A stretch of DNA of 64,000 nucleotides, taken from NCBI RefSeq assembly GCF_012676905.1, contig NZ_CP051428.1, forward strand, positions 4,771,001 through 4,835,000. Direction: 5' to 3'. This document shows, in pieces, positions 55,839 to 64,000 of the stretch. The notes beneath the pieces are model-generated. The model made no database searches and was not told where the DNA came from. It saw only the letters and a list, made by a program, of their open reading frames with translations. Position 1 is the first letter of the stretch. Every line of letters starts with the position of its first letter. The translations under genes and the position numbers were made by a program. This stretch comes from Paenibacillus albicereus. Its GTDB lineage: Bacteria; Bacillota; Bacilli; Paenibacillales; Paenibacillaceae.

Positions 55839-55960
55839 GCGCTTGCGGGGCAAGCCGCGCTCGATGCTCCGGCAGAGCCAAGCATTGAAGCCGCCTCCCG
55901 CTTGGTTCATACTAGAGGGAACGATCGCGGGCCGCCGGCCCAGAAAAGGAGGCCTCCCTC

Positions 55961-56602
55961 ATGCTCATCGAAGTCTACCACGACCTGCTCTGCCCCTGGT
56001 GCCGCATCGGGCGCCGCCACCTGGAGCTGGCGCTGCGCGAATGGCAGCCTCCGGAAGGCCGGGAGGCGTCCGTACGCTTCAGCCCGTACCTGCTTCATCC
56101 CGACGTGCCGCCGGAGGGCTTGCCGTTCCGGGAGGCGATGGCGCGCCGCCTCGGCGGCGGACAGGCCGCCCTCGCCCGCACGCTGCGGCATGTCGCCCGC
56201 GACGGCCAGGCGGTCGGCCTCGACTTCCGCTTCGAGCGCATCGACACGCTGCCCTCCACGCGCCTCGCCCACCAAGCGCTGGCGCTGACGCCGGCGGCCG
56301 CGCAGGGCGCATTCGTGGACGAGCTGACCCGGCGCTACTTCGAGGAAGGCGAGAACATCGGCGAGCTGGAGACGATCCTTCACGCCGGAACATCCGCCGG
56401 ATGGGAGGCCGCCGACCTGGCCGAACGGCTCGGACACGGCGACGGCCGGGTCGAGATGGAGGCGCTGCTGGAGCTCGGCCGCCGCATCGGACTGGACGGA
56501 GTGCCGCTGTTCGTGTTCGAAGGGCAGTATGCCCTGTCCGGCGCTTATCCCCCGAACGAGCTGCTGCTCCTGCTGCGGAGGCTCGGCCAGCTTCTCGGCT
56601 GA
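55961..56602 (+). CDS. FrnE-like DsbA-family oxidoreductase
   Basis: This 213-residue thioredoxin-fold protein has the redox motif CPWC in YHDLLCPWCRIGRRHLE, the inserted helical domain (FEEGENIGELETIL), and the cis-Pro loop GLDGVPLFVFEGQYALSGA. FrnE-type proteins act as cytoplasmic disulfide isomerases or polyketide-associated oxidoreductases. No signal peptide is present. The start at 55961 has AAAGGAGG upstream. The gene stands alone before a terminator. Confidence 0.9.
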   Translation: MLIEVYHDLLCPWCRIGRRHLELALREWQPPEGREASVRFSPYLLHPDVPPEGLPFREAMARRLGGGQAALARTLRHVARDGQAVGLDFRFERIDTLPSTRLAHQALALTPAAAQGAFVDELTRRYFEEGENIGELETILHAGTSAGWEAADLAERLGHGDGRVEMEALLELGRRIGLDGVPLFVFEGQYALSGAYPPNELLLLLRRLGQLLG

Positions 56603-56606
56603 CGCC

Positions 56607-57338
56607 TCAAGACTTCGACACGGCCCCTCCATCCGGAGGGGCCTTCGTTTCGTCCAGCACGTCGCGGCACGGCTGCTCCTTGCTCCGGCGGCGGACCCAG
56701 CGATAGGCGGAGCGCAGCCGATTCATCGCCCAGACCGGCACGGGGAACGGCTTGCGGCCGAGCAGCGGCTTGTACGCATAGCGGTAGGCCCGCTTCAGAT
56801 CGCCCCACATCGAGCAGCTCTCCTGCTTGAGAAAATCCGAGACGTCGATGACGATGCCCCGCCCGTCCTGCACCATGACGTTCTTGCCGTGCACGTCGTG
56901 AGGACGGAGTCCCCGGCTGATCGCATAGTCGAGCGCGGCATCCACGTCGCGGATCGCTTGCTCCGGAATGGGCACGCCTTGGAGCAAGCAGTCGTACAGC
57001 GTCTTGCCGTGCAGCCGCCTCAGCAGCAGCCACCGCTTGCCGCCATGCTCGCCGGAGGCATAGCAGCGGCCGTACGCGGGATGCTCGCCGAGCTGACGGT
57101 ACACCTGCCGCTCCGCTTCCCAGCCGTCGCGGCCGGGCGCGTACACCTTGACCGCGAGCCGGCTGTCGCCCGGGTAGGCGAAGACGGCGGCGTAATTGCC
57201 GCATCCGAGCGTCTTCCACCCTTGCGGCGCGCGCCGCACCTGCACCGGCTCCCAGCTCTTCACGCTGACGACATCCAGGCCGGGCAGCAGCTCGCCTTGG
57301 ATGCGCGCCGCATGCCGCTCCCTCATCGCTTCCTCCAT
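56607..57338 (-). CDS. Serine/threonine protein kinase-like protein
   Basis: The 243-residue product is a compact kinase-like fold: GCGNYAAVFAYPG as a glycine-rich loop, RLAVKVYAPG with the ATP-binding Lys, LRPHDVHGKNVMV as the catalytic loop (HD with Asn), and IDVSDF in the position of DFG. It resembles Bacillus YrzF/YbdM-type kinases. The ATG at 57338 follows AAGGAG by 7 nt. Its last codons overlap the terminator of the convergent frnE-like gene. The substrate is unknown. Confidence 0.8.
   Translation of the reverse strand: MEEAMRERHAARIQGELLPGLDVVSVKSWEPVQVRRAPQGWKTLGCGNYAAVFAYPGDSRLAVKVYAPGRDGWEAERQVYRQLGEHPAYGRCYASGEHGGKRWLLLRRLHGKTLYDCLLQGVPIPEQAIRDVDAALDYAISRGLRPHDVHGKNVMVQDGRGIVIDVSDFLKQESCSMWGDLKRAYRYAYKPLLGRKPFPVPVWAMNRLRSAYRWVRRRSKEQPCRDVLDETKAPPDGGAVSKS
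56622..56643 (+). terminator. Terminator of the frnE-like gene
   Basis: The 9-bp arms GGCCCCTCC and GGAGGGGCC with a 4-nt loop are followed by TTCGTTTCG. It lies inside the last codons of the convergent kinase-like gene. Confidence 0.65.
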
Positions 57339-57396
57339 CGCTACGCTCCTTCTTTTCCACTGCCTGCGCCTCTCGCGGACGTCTCGGCGGCGGTCC

Positions 57397-58392
57397 TCAC
57401 CCCGGACGGTACATGCTGAACGCCCGCCTCAGCCGCTCCGGCAGGCGCCGGTGCTGGATGCCGAGCTTGTAGCCGATCAGCTTGGCGGCGTTGTCCGCTA
57501 CCAGCCGCGGCATTTTCCCCCACTGCCCTTCCTTCGCCAGCGCCCTCAGCTGCGCCTTGACGAGCGACGAGCCTTCCTTGCCGACGCCGGCATAAGGCAA
57601 GATCCACGCCTGCTCGGCCATCGACGTGCCGTTGTCGTAGAACCGCTTGAACTGCTGCCCCGGCGTATAGGCGTGGGAGTGGACGACCTGCGCCTCCGCG
57701 TTGTAGGCGATGCGGTAGCCTTCGAGCACCATGCGCCCGGCGAGGAACAGGTCCTCGTTGAAAAAGGTCGGCTCCGCGAACCCCCCCATCGCCCGGAACG
57801 TCTCGCGGCGCATCGCCGCGCAGACGTTGGAGCAGAAAAACGTCTTGAGCCCGAGCTCGGACAGATCCTCGCGGCTCTTGAGCCTCGACTGCGCCGGATA
57901 ATTGTGCTCCCGCGACATGCGCTCCAGCAGATCGGCCTCCGGCCGGGCCAGCTGGCGGGCATAGGCGTAGCCGACGTCCGGATCCCCGACGGAGCGGGCG
58001 AGCTGCTCGACGAGCCGCTCGTCGGCGGGCATGGCATCCTGCGTCATGAACAGCAGGATGCAGCCGCTCGCCTGGGCGGCGGCTCGGTTGCGCGCCCCGC
58101 CGTGATCGAAGTCCGCGCGGGCGATCGACAGCAGCCGGGCGCCGGCGCGGATCGCCCGCTCGGGCGTGCCGTCGGTCGATTCCGTGTCGATGACGATGAT
58201 CTCGTACGGCGGCAGCGTCTGCCGCGAGAGCCGCGACAGCAGCTGCTCGAGATCCGGTCCGGCATTGCGCGTCGGGATGATGACGGATACCCGGTCCCCT
58301 ACAGAAGCAGCCGGCACGGGGCCGGCTGCTTCGGAACCAGGCGGCCCCGGAGAGCGGATGCCGTCCGGAGCCTTCTGGAAGTCAGTATGCAT
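57397..58392 (-). CDS. Family 2 glycosyltransferase (rhamnosyltransferase-like)
   Basis: The 331-residue enzyme has a GT-A fold: VSVIIPTRNAGPDLEQLLSRL, IIVIDTESTDGTPERA, HGGARNRAA and LLFMTQDAMP with the metal-binding Asp, then FFCSNVCAAMRRETFRAMGGFAEPTFFNEDLFLAGRM. It adds a sugar during surface-polysaccharide synthesis. It overlaps the upstream polyprenyl sugar transferase by 11 nt, so the two are co-translated. A proline-rich N-terminal 30 residues precede the fold. Confidence 0.9.
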   Translation of the reverse strand: MHTDFQKAPDGIRSPGPPGSEAAGPVPAASVGDRVSVIIPTRNAGPDLEQLLSRLSRQTLPPYEIIVIDTESTDGTPERAIRAGARLLSIARADFDHGGARNRAAAQASGCILLFMTQDAMPADERLVEQLARSVGDPDVGYAYARQLARPEADLLERMSREHNYPAQSRLKSREDLSELGLKTFFCSNVCAAMRRETFRAMGGFAEPTFFNEDLFLAGRMVLEGYRIAYNAEAQVVHSHAYTPGQQFKRFYDNGTSMAEQAWILPYAGVGKEGSSLVKAQLRALAKEGQWGKMPRLVADNAAKLIGYKLGIQHRRLPERLRRAFSMYRPG

Positions 58393-59809
58393 TTTTATGG
58401 ATGAGTCCTTTCAGCACGGTCTTGAAAATGATCCGGATATCGAAGAAGAAGCTCCAGTTCTCGATGTAGAACAGGTCGTGCCGGATGCGCTCGTCGATCG
58501 ACGTGTCGCCGCGCAGGCCGTTCGTCTGCGCCCAGCCCGTAATGCCCGGCCGGATATGGTGCTTGACCATGTAGCGCGGAATTTCCTCGCGGAACTGGTC
58601 GACGAAGAACGGGCGCTCCGGCCGAGGGCCGACGACGCTCATCTCGCCGCGCAGCACGTTGAGGAACTGCGGCAGCTCGTCGAGGCTCGTGCTGCGGAGG
58701 AACGTGCCGAAGCGCGTACGGCGCGGATCGTTCTCCACCGTCCAGGTGCGGCTCGCGTCCGCGTCCGTGCTCACGCGCATGGAGCGGAACTTGAGCATGT
58801 GGAACGTGCGCCGGTTGAGGCCGACCCGCTCCTGGCGGAACAGCACCGGCCCCGGCGACGTCAGCCGGATGCCGAACGCGATGAGCAGCATGACGGGCGA
58901 GAGCACGATGAGCGCCGCCAGGGAGAAGGCGATGTCGAACGTGCGCTTGGCGATCCGGTTGCCCATCTCGTCGAGCGGCACGTCGCGGATGTTGATGAGC
59001 GGCATGCCGGCGAAGTTGTCGAAAAACGGCTTGGCCGGCAGCAGGTCGAAGTAATCCGGGATGATGAGCGTCTTGACTCCGGCCTTCTCGCAGGCCTGGA
59101 TGAGCTCGCCGTACTTGGAATGCGCCTCGAGCGGCAGCGCGAGGATGACCTCGTCGATCGTCGGATTGTCTGCAAGCATCTGCTCCAGCGCGTCCAGCCC
59201 GCCGACGATCGGGGCGAGCGGGCGGCCGGCGTACCGGCGCAGCACGTCCGCGTCATGATGCTCCTGAAAGTCGTCCAGGAAGCCGTACACCTCGTAGCCG
59301 AGGTCCGGATACAGGCTGAGCTGGTCATGGAAGCTGCGGCCGACGCTGCCCGCCCCGAGGATGAGCACGTACCGCTTGTTGAGGCCGCTGCGCCGCAGCA
59401 CGGTCAGCGTCCGCTTGACCGCGTAGCGGTAGAGCGCGAGCCCGACGAGGTTGAAGGCGAAGAAGATCGCCAGGAACTCGCGGGAGATATGTACTTCCTT
59501 GGCGATGAACAGCAGGCTGAGCAGCAGCAGCAGGCTCAGCGTCTGCACCTGCAGGATCTTGAGCAGGTCATGGGAAAACTTCTTGCGCCTCTTAGGCGTG
59601 TAGAAGCTCGTATAGAAGCCGATCAGCACGGCTGCGAACGCATAGACGGTGCTCCATACCAGATAGGTTTTGAGAGGCACGGTATTGTAATAGACGAGCA
59701 GCCCGCTGTGGAATTTGATCCAGTAGGCGCCCAGGAACAGGCCGAGCATGACCGCCAGATCGGACAGCACGTACATTTGCGTCAGGAAACGCTGGTTTCT
59801 TCGAAGCAT
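58382..59809 (-). CDS. Undecaprenyl-phosphate sugar phosphotransferase (WcaJ/PssY-like)
   Basis: This initiating enzyme moves a sugar-1-phosphate onto undecaprenyl phosphate. Four or five N-terminal membrane helices are followed by a cytoplasmic nucleotide-binding-like region (VLILGAGSVGRSF) and the C-terminal bacterial sugar transferase domain (KRTFDIAFSLAALIVLSPVMLLIAF...PGPVLFRQERVGLNRRTFHMLKFRSM...SVVGPRPERPFFVDQF). The start is uncertain: ATG at 59809 has GGTGAT as a ribosome site; GTG at 59818 and ATG at 59815 are alternatives. It likely begins exopolysaccharide synthesis with the flanking glycosyltransferases. Confidence 0.92.
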   Translation of the reverse strand: MLRRNQRFLTQMYVLSDLAVMLGLFLGAYWIKFHSGLLVYYNTVPLKTYLVWSTVYAFAAVLIGFYTSFYTPKRRKKFSHDLLKILQVQTLSLLLLLSLLFIAKEVHISREFLAIFFAFNLVGLALYRYAVKRTLTVLRRSGLNKRYVLILGAGSVGRSFHDQLSLYPDLGYEVYGFLDDFQEHHDADVLRRYAGRPLAPIVGGLDALEQMLADNPTIDEVILALPLEAHSKYGELIQACEKAGVKTLIIPDYFDLLPAKPFFDNFAGMPLINIRDVPLDEMGNRIAKRTFDIAFSLAALIVLSPVMLLIAFGIRLTSPGPVLFRQERVGLNRRTFHMLKFRSMRVSTDADASRTWTVENDPRRTRFGTFLRSTSLDELPQFLNVLRGEMSVVGPRPERPFFVDQFREEIPRYMVKHHIRPGITGWAQTNGLRGDTSIDERIRHDLFYIENWSFFFDIRIIFKTVLKGLIHKNAY

Positions 59810-59929
59810 TCGCATCACCGTTCGTGCATTTATAGTCGTTCTCTTCTCTCACATTGTACCAAAAAAGGAGGCTCTCATCTATTCGTTAGACGCGATAGGC
59901 AACAAAATGTTGCTAGAAAAGATTGGATT

Positions 59930-61072
59930 TCATTCGCGAACCGGAAGGCTGCGCAGCTCCCGCCGCTTGGCCCGCATCTCCGGCAGCCTCCGCAGGATCT
60001 CCGGCCAGCAGCCGAGCAGGTCGCGCTCCTTGAGCAGGATATACCCCAATTTGACGATTTCGATCGCGGCGATCCCCGGGAGCCGCTTCCAGCCGCGCTC
60101 GTTCTTGACGAGCGTATAGAAGCGGTTCTGGTACGAGTGGCGCCGCACGAACGCCGACACCGACGATCGCCCGCCTTCCTTCCAGCCGCGCGCGTGCAAG
60201 GCGCGGGCATCCGGCGCGTAGAGCGCGGACCAGCCGAGCTGTCGGGCGCGCCAGGCGACGTCTACATCCTCCTTGTAGGCGAAAAACGTCTCGTCGAAAA
60301 ATTCCCCTCCGAGGGAGGCATGCCGAATCATGCTTCGGCGGTACATCGCCGCCGCGCCGGAGACGCCGAACGTCTCGCCGGCCTCCAGCCAGGCGGACGC
60401 AGGCTCGCCTGCTCCTCGGTCGCGCGCCTGGCGCGCCGCATCCATCGTCAGCCCGGTGCTGTCGATGAGCGCCTCCGCCGGCAGGCGGTCCAGCCAGGCG
60501 CGGACCTCCAGCGGCGATGCCTCGGATGCCCCGGAGCCAGGCTCCTGCCCTTTCCGTCTCGCCGCGTCGGCGTTCTGTTCGTCCGTCTTTGTCGAGCCTG
60601 CCCCCCCGAGCCCCGCCGCCGGCTGCCGCACGAGCATGCCGGCCGCGCTGCCCGCCTCCGGACGGCGCTCCAGCTCCTCCACGAGCCGCCGCACGTAGTC
60701 CGGATGGAGCCGCACGTCCGGATTGAGCACGAGCGCGTAGTCGGCGTCCGACCTGGCGAGCGCCCGGTTCTGCCCTCCGGCGAACCCGGTGTTCTCCGAA
60801 CTCAGCACGACGTCGAGCCCCTCGCCGATGCGGCCGAGGAGCTCCGGGGTGCCGTCGCCGGACGCGTTGTCCAGCACGACGATCCTTTGGATGGGATAGC
60901 TCTGGGCGCGGACGCAGGCCAGGCAGCCCTCGATGTCGTCCACGCTGTTGTACGTCACGATATGCACGCTCACTGTCGCCCGGACAGAAGCGGCAGCGGA
61001 GCCCTGCGAGGCCCCGCTGCCGCCCTTGTCCGGAGACGGCGACGCTTGCGCCGCCGAATCCTGGATGTTCAT
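59930..61072 (-). CDS. Family 2 glycosyltransferase (WbbL-like) with Ala/Gly insert
   Basis: The 380-residue enzyme shows VHIVTYNSVDDIEGCLACV, IVVLDNASGDGT, NTGFAGGQNRAL and the metal-binding YALVLNPDVRLHPDY, then FFDETFFAYKEDVDVAWRARQLGW. These fit rhamnosyltransferase-like GT2 proteins. About 70 residues rich in Ala, Gly and Glu (about 150-220) interrupt the catalytic domain. The ATG directly follows the GH1 stop codon (TAAATG), so its translation may depend on the beta-glucosidase gene. Confidence 0.88.
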   Translation of the reverse strand: MNIQDSAAQASPSPDKGGSGASQGSAAASVRATVSVHIVTYNSVDDIEGCLACVRAQSYPIQRIVVLDNASGDGTPELLGRIGEGLDVVLSSENTGFAGGQNRALARSDADYALVLNPDVRLHPDYVRRLVEELERRPEAGSAAGMLVRQPAAGLGGAGSTKTDEQNADAARRKGQEPGSGASEASPLEVRAWLDRLPAEALIDSTGLTMDAARQARDRGAGEPASAWLEAGETFGVSGAAAMYRRSMIRHASLGGEFFDETFFAYKEDVDVAWRARQLGWSALYAPDARALHARGWKEGGRSSVSAFVRRHSYQNRFYTLVKNERGWKRLPGIAAIEIVKLGYILLKERDLLGCWPEILRRLPEMRAKRRELRSLPVRE

Positions 61073-62419
61073 TTAAACGTCGAACCCGCCTTCCGAAATG
61101 ACCTTCTGTATAAAATAATAACTGTCTTTCGGCGTGCGTTCCAGTGTTTCGTAATCGGTATGGACGATGCCGAAGCGCTTCGCGTAGCCCTCGGCCCATT
61201 CGAAGTTGTCAAGCAGCGACCAGGCATAGTAGCCCTTGAGCGGCACGCCGGAGTCGATGAGGCGCTGGCACTGGATGAAATGCTTGCGGTAGTAGTCGAC
61301 GCGCTGAGCGTCGTGCACGCCGCCGTCCTCGGCGACATGGTCGTCGGTGCAGGCGCCGTTTTCGGTGATGTAGATCGGGATGTCGCCATACTCCTCATGC
61401 AGCCAGCTCAGCACCTTGTACAGCGCTTCGGGATACACGTTCCAGCCGATGAACGTCTGGTCGAAACCGACCTGCACGTCCTCGCTGTCGAACAGCCCGC
61501 TGTCTTTCTTGTAGCGCGTGCAGCCGCCGGTGTAGAAGTTCACGCCGATGAAGTCGATCGGCTGTCCGATCGTCTCCATGTCGCCTTCGAGGATGGGCAC
61601 CTCGATGCCCTTGCCGCGGAACCAGTCGACCATGAACGACGGGTAGGAGCCCTTGAGCGTCGGCTCGAGGAACCACTCGTTGCCCCAGGCGCGCGAGCGG
61701 CGGGCCGCCTCCACGTCCTCCGGCCGCGTCGTATACGGCTCGGACCAGCTCAGGTTGTGCGTCGTGCCGATCTGGCCCGGCAGGTTCAAGCTGCGGTACA
61801 GCTGCACGGTCCGCCCGTGCGCCACGAGGCAATGATGCGCGACGTTCGTCGCCAGCTGCAGGTCGGTGTGGCCCGGCGCGTGCACGCCGATGAAGTTCGA
61901 GAGGAACGAGACGCACCACGTCTCGTTGAACGTGATCCACGACTTTACTTTGTCGCCGAATGCCTTGAACACGACCTCCGCATAGGCCAGGAAAGCGTCG
62001 ATCGTCTCGCGATTGTCCCAGCCGCCCTTGTCCTGCAGCGCCTGCGGCAGGTCCCAGTGGTAGAGCGTCACGGCCGGCTCGATGCCGGCGGCGATCAGGC
62101 CATCGATGACGCGGCGGTAGTAGTCGAGGCCCTTTTCATTGACCTCGCCCGTGCCCTGCGGGATGATGCGCGGCCAGGCGATGGAGAAGCGGTAGGAGCT
62201 GACGCCGAGCTGCTTGAGCAGCGCGATGTCCTCCTCGTAGCGATGGTAGCTGTCGCAGGCGACGTCGCCGGTGTCCCCGTTCACGACCTTGCCGGGCGTG
62301 CGGGCGAACGTGTCCCAGATGGACAGGCCGCGGCCGTCCTCGTCATAAGCGCCTTCGATCTGGTACGAGGCGGTCGCCGTGCCCCAGACGAAGTCTTTCG
62401 GAAACGAAATGCGTGTCAT
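61073..62419 (-). CDS. GH1 beta-glucosidase
   Basis: The 448-residue retaining glycosidase has both family-1 catalytic Glu residues: acid/base Glu166 in WITFNETW and nucleophile Glu353 in IYITENG. The N-terminal signature FVWGTATASYQIEGA and the sugar-binding end WSLLDNFEWAEGYAKRFGIVHTDY are intact. There is no signal peptide, so it hydrolyses imported beta-glucosides, possibly including mannosyl-glucose from the epimerase. It lies between the GH30 gene and a glycosyltransferase. Confidence 0.96.
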   Translation of the reverse strand: MTRISFPKDFVWGTATASYQIEGAYDEDGRGLSIWDTFARTPGKVVNGDTGDVACDSYHRYEEDIALLKQLGVSSYRFSIAWPRIIPQGTGEVNEKGLDYYRRVIDGLIAAGIEPAVTLYHWDLPQALQDKGGWDNRETIDAFLAYAEVVFKAFGDKVKSWITFNETWCVSFLSNFIGVHAPGHTDLQLATNVAHHCLVAHGRTVQLYRSLNLPGQIGTTHNLSWSEPYTTRPEDVEAARRSRAWGNEWFLEPTLKGSYPSFMVDWFRGKGIEVPILEGDMETIGQPIDFIGVNFYTGGCTRYKKDSGLFDSEDVQVGFDQTFIGWNVYPEALYKVLSWLHEEYGDIPIYITENGACTDDHVAEDGGVHDAQRVDYYRKHFIQCQRLIDSGVPLKGYYAWSLLDNFEWAEGYAKRFGIVHTDYETLERTPKDSYYFIQKVISEGGFDV

Positions 62420-62494
62420 ATGAATTCCTCCTGATTGAGTGTAGGATGGATGGGTCTGCAGAGCCGGCTTCTTCTTCAGACGAAGCTCTCTCCA

Positions 62495-63883
62495 TTAGCG
62501 GAACAGCAGCGTCTGGATCGCATGCGCCGGAATCGCGCTGTCGGCCAGCTGTCCGCGGTGGCGCACGACGTACGGCAGCTCGGCGTCCGTGCGGTTCAGC
62601 ACGACGAGCGCGATCGTGCCGTCCGGGTTGCGGAACGCCGTCTGCTCCAGCTTGTCGGTGTAGCGGGAGCTGCCGATGCGGACCGCGCCGGGACGGATAT
62701 AGCGGCTGAAATGCGCGATGTAGTAGAAGGAGCTTTCATAGATGACCTCGTCGGTCGTCGTGTCGGCGATGATCGGCGCGTCGCAGAAGTTGCCGACATG
62801 GTTCGGGCCGCCGCGCTCGTCGAGCACGATGTTCCAGTCGGTCCAGCCCGTCGTCCAGTGGTTGAGGTTGCCGAGGATGTCGTGGCCGTAGCGCTCGCCG
62901 GTCGCCCAGGAGCCGAGATGGACGCCGCCCTCCTGGCAGCCCTCGCTGAAGAACAGCGCCTTGTCCGGGAAGCGGTCATGGACGGCCGAGAGCGCCTCGA
63001 AGTGGTCGCCGGAGTACCAGTGGAAGCAGATGCCCCAGATATGCTTCGACGCTTCCGGGTCGGTGAACGCGGCGACCGCGCGCTCGTAGACGCGCTCCTT
63101 GTTGTGGTCCCAGACCATCACCTTGATGTGGCCGTAGCCCGCCTGCTCGAGCGCCGGACCGAGATGGTCGCGCACGAAGTCCTTCTCCTCCTCGGCCGTG
63201 TAGACGCAGGAATCCCAGGTCTGCACCGCCTTGGCTTCGTTCTGCACGCTGAGCGCCCAGATTTTCACGCCCTCCGCCTCGTACGCCTGCACGTACTTGA
63301 CGAACATGTCGGCCCACGCCTGGCGGTACTCCGGCTTCAGCCGGCCGCCCTGGTTCATCTGGCCGTTCGTCTTCATGAACGGCGGCGGGCTCCACGGGGA
63401 GGAGAACAGCTTGAACTCGCTGCCGGCCTTCTGCGCGGCGCGCCGGATGAGCGGCAGGATCTGCTCGCGGTCATGCTCGACCGTGAACGTGGCCAGCTCA
63501 TCGTCGCCGTCTTCCACGTAGGCATAGTTGCCGAGGGAGAAGTCGCAACTTTGGATATGCGAGCGGCAGAGCGTGTAGCCGATGCCCTTTTTCGGATCGA
63601 AGTAGGCGTCGATGATCTCCTGCTGGCGGGCCGGACTCATCTTGGCGATCGTCACGGCGGAAGCTTCGGTCAGCGCGCCGCCGAAGCCCTCGATCGTCTG
63701 GTAGGCGATATCGTCGTAGATGTTGATTAGGTGGTTCTCGTGGCCGCTCTCGTCATCGCGGAAGCTCAGCTCCGGCCGCTCGGCGAGCCGCTCGCCGGTG
63801 TCCTTCGCCGTCTGCACGAGGCGGATCGTTCCGGCTTCAGCGGCTTGGTATGCGCTTGCATCCTTTTCGTTCACGGGGCTCAT
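62495..63883 (-). CDS. GH30 family glycosidase
   Basis: The 462-residue protein has the GH30 layout, a TIM barrel with a side beta-structure: TIEGFGGALTEASA, RSHIQSCDFSLGNYAYV, FSSPWSPPPFMKTN, acid/base Glu216 in LSVQNEAKAVQTW and nucleophile Glu314 in LFFSEGCQ. It lacks a signal peptide. Subfamily members cleave beta-glucosylceramide, beta-1,6-glucan or related bonds, which cannot be told apart here. The ATG at 63883 follows GAGG by 6 nt; the TTG four codons earlier overlaps this. Confidence 0.9.
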   Translation of the reverse strand: MSPVNEKDASAYQAAEAGTIRLVQTAKDTGERLAERPELSFRDDESGHENHLINIYDDIAYQTIEGFGGALTEASAVTIAKMSPARQQEIIDAYFDPKKGIGYTLCRSHIQSCDFSLGNYAYVEDGDDELATFTVEHDREQILPLIRRAAQKAGSEFKLFSSPWSPPPFMKTNGQMNQGGRLKPEYRQAWADMFVKYVQAYEAEGVKIWALSVQNEAKAVQTWDSCVYTAEEEKDFVRDHLGPALEQAGYGHIKVMVWDHNKERVYERAVAAFTDPEASKHIWGICFHWYSGDHFEALSAVHDRFPDKALFFSEGCQEGGVHLGSWATGERYGHDILGNLNHWTTGWTDWNIVLDERGGPNHVGNFCDAPIIADTTTDEVIYESSFYYIAHFSRYIRPGAVRIGSSRYTDKLEQTAFRNPDGTIALVVLNRTDAELPYVVRHRGQLADSAIPAHAIQTLLFR

Positions 63884-63906
63884 CCCTTTCCTCAACCTAT
63901 ACGGCT

Positions 63907-63912
63907 ATTATA
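63907..63912 (-). promoter_or_regulatory. -10 of the GH30-GH1-glycosyltransferase unit
   Basis: TATAAT on the minus strand lies 24 nt before the GH30 start codon. No good -35 is seen. Confidence 0.45.
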
Positions 63913-64000
63913 AGAGGAGAGCCCTTGTGCTTTGTAGAAACAATATGGCTGGGAACCTCAACGATCTGGTCATGGCAGGTTATGTCGTTGTCCGTTCATG

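Noticed and set aside
58166-62434. A 1422-codon plus-strand open frame
   Set aside because: It runs antisense through four well-supported minus-strand genes (two glycosyltransferases, a sugar phosphotransferase, GH1). The translation is Arg/Ala/Val-rich with no domain pattern, as expected from GC-rich third positions.

Overview
The window looks like a chromosomal segment of a GC-rich, endospore-forming member of the Paenibacillaceae (Paenibacillus or a close relative). Support comes from spoIIR and a YheC/D-type spore-coat ATP-grasp protein, from the Bacillales gene order prfA-prmC-spoIIR-ywlC-mntP-ywlE-ywlG-glyA-upp-wecB-atp operon-ywzB-murA (all read on the minus strand), from YesM/YesN-type two-component genes beside a carbohydrate ABC importer, and from AGGAGG-type ribosome binding sites with TTGACA/TATAAT promoters. 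The species is inferred; no rRNA gene is present.

Layout. 1-3.9 kb: a MacAB-like export system with an OmpR-family regulator cut by the window edge. 4.0-6.1 kb: murA and ywzB. 6.2-11.0 kb: an accessory block (subtilisin-like protease, Dps, YheC/D-like protein, hypothetical, CpsB-like phosphatase) inserted between ywzB and the ATP synthase operon. A cluster of DnaA-box-like 9-mers lies at 11.11-11.21 kb. 11.3-18.5 kb: the complete ATP synthase operon. 18.7-31.2 kb: the conserved wecB-upp-glyA-ywlG-ywlE-mntP-ywlC-spoIIR-prmC-prfA-ychF block, with a ZTP-type riboswitch ahead of ywlG-glyA and two tandem-repeat arrays between mntP and ywlC. 31.2-42.1 kb: mixed genes, including lipoproteins, a cytochrome b-like/molybdopterin oxidoreductase fusion, an SGNH hydrolase, a purine-riboswitch-controlled amidohydrolase, DoxX, thioredoxin, an Rrf2 regulator with a clear operator, and an aldo/keto reductase. 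42.2-42.6 kb: a candidate type I toxin-antitoxin module whose toxin is 25 residues. 42.7-54.1 kb: a beta-manno-oligosaccharide uptake and breakdown locus (binding protein, two permeases, GH113 mannanase, cellobiose/mannobiose 2-epimerase) with LacI, sensor kinase and AraC-type response regulator. 54.4-57.3 kb: DUF72, a small membrane protein, a FrnE-like oxidoreductase and a protein-kinase-like protein. 57.4-61.1 kb: surface-polysaccharide glycosyltransferases. 61.1-63.9 kb: GH1 and GH30 glycosidases.

How the parts fit. The mannan locus is a plausible circuit. The kinase/regulator pair and LacI would sense substrate, the binding protein and permeases would import beta-1,4-manno-oligosaccharides, and GH113, the epimerase and perhaps the GH1/GH30 enzymes would degrade them in the cytoplasm. 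cre-like sites beside two promoters suggest CcpA repression. The ywlG-glyA unit is tied to one-carbon status through the riboswitch, and the amidohydrolase is tied to guanine.

Many proteins here carry Gly/Ala/Pro/Gln-rich insertions or tails (MacA, LacI, PrmC, one glycosyltransferase, MurA). Several start codons were moved downstream from the longest frame, usually because a Shine-Dalgarno sequence lies inside the extra 5' part. No rRNA, tRNA, CRISPR array, prophage or transposase was seen.
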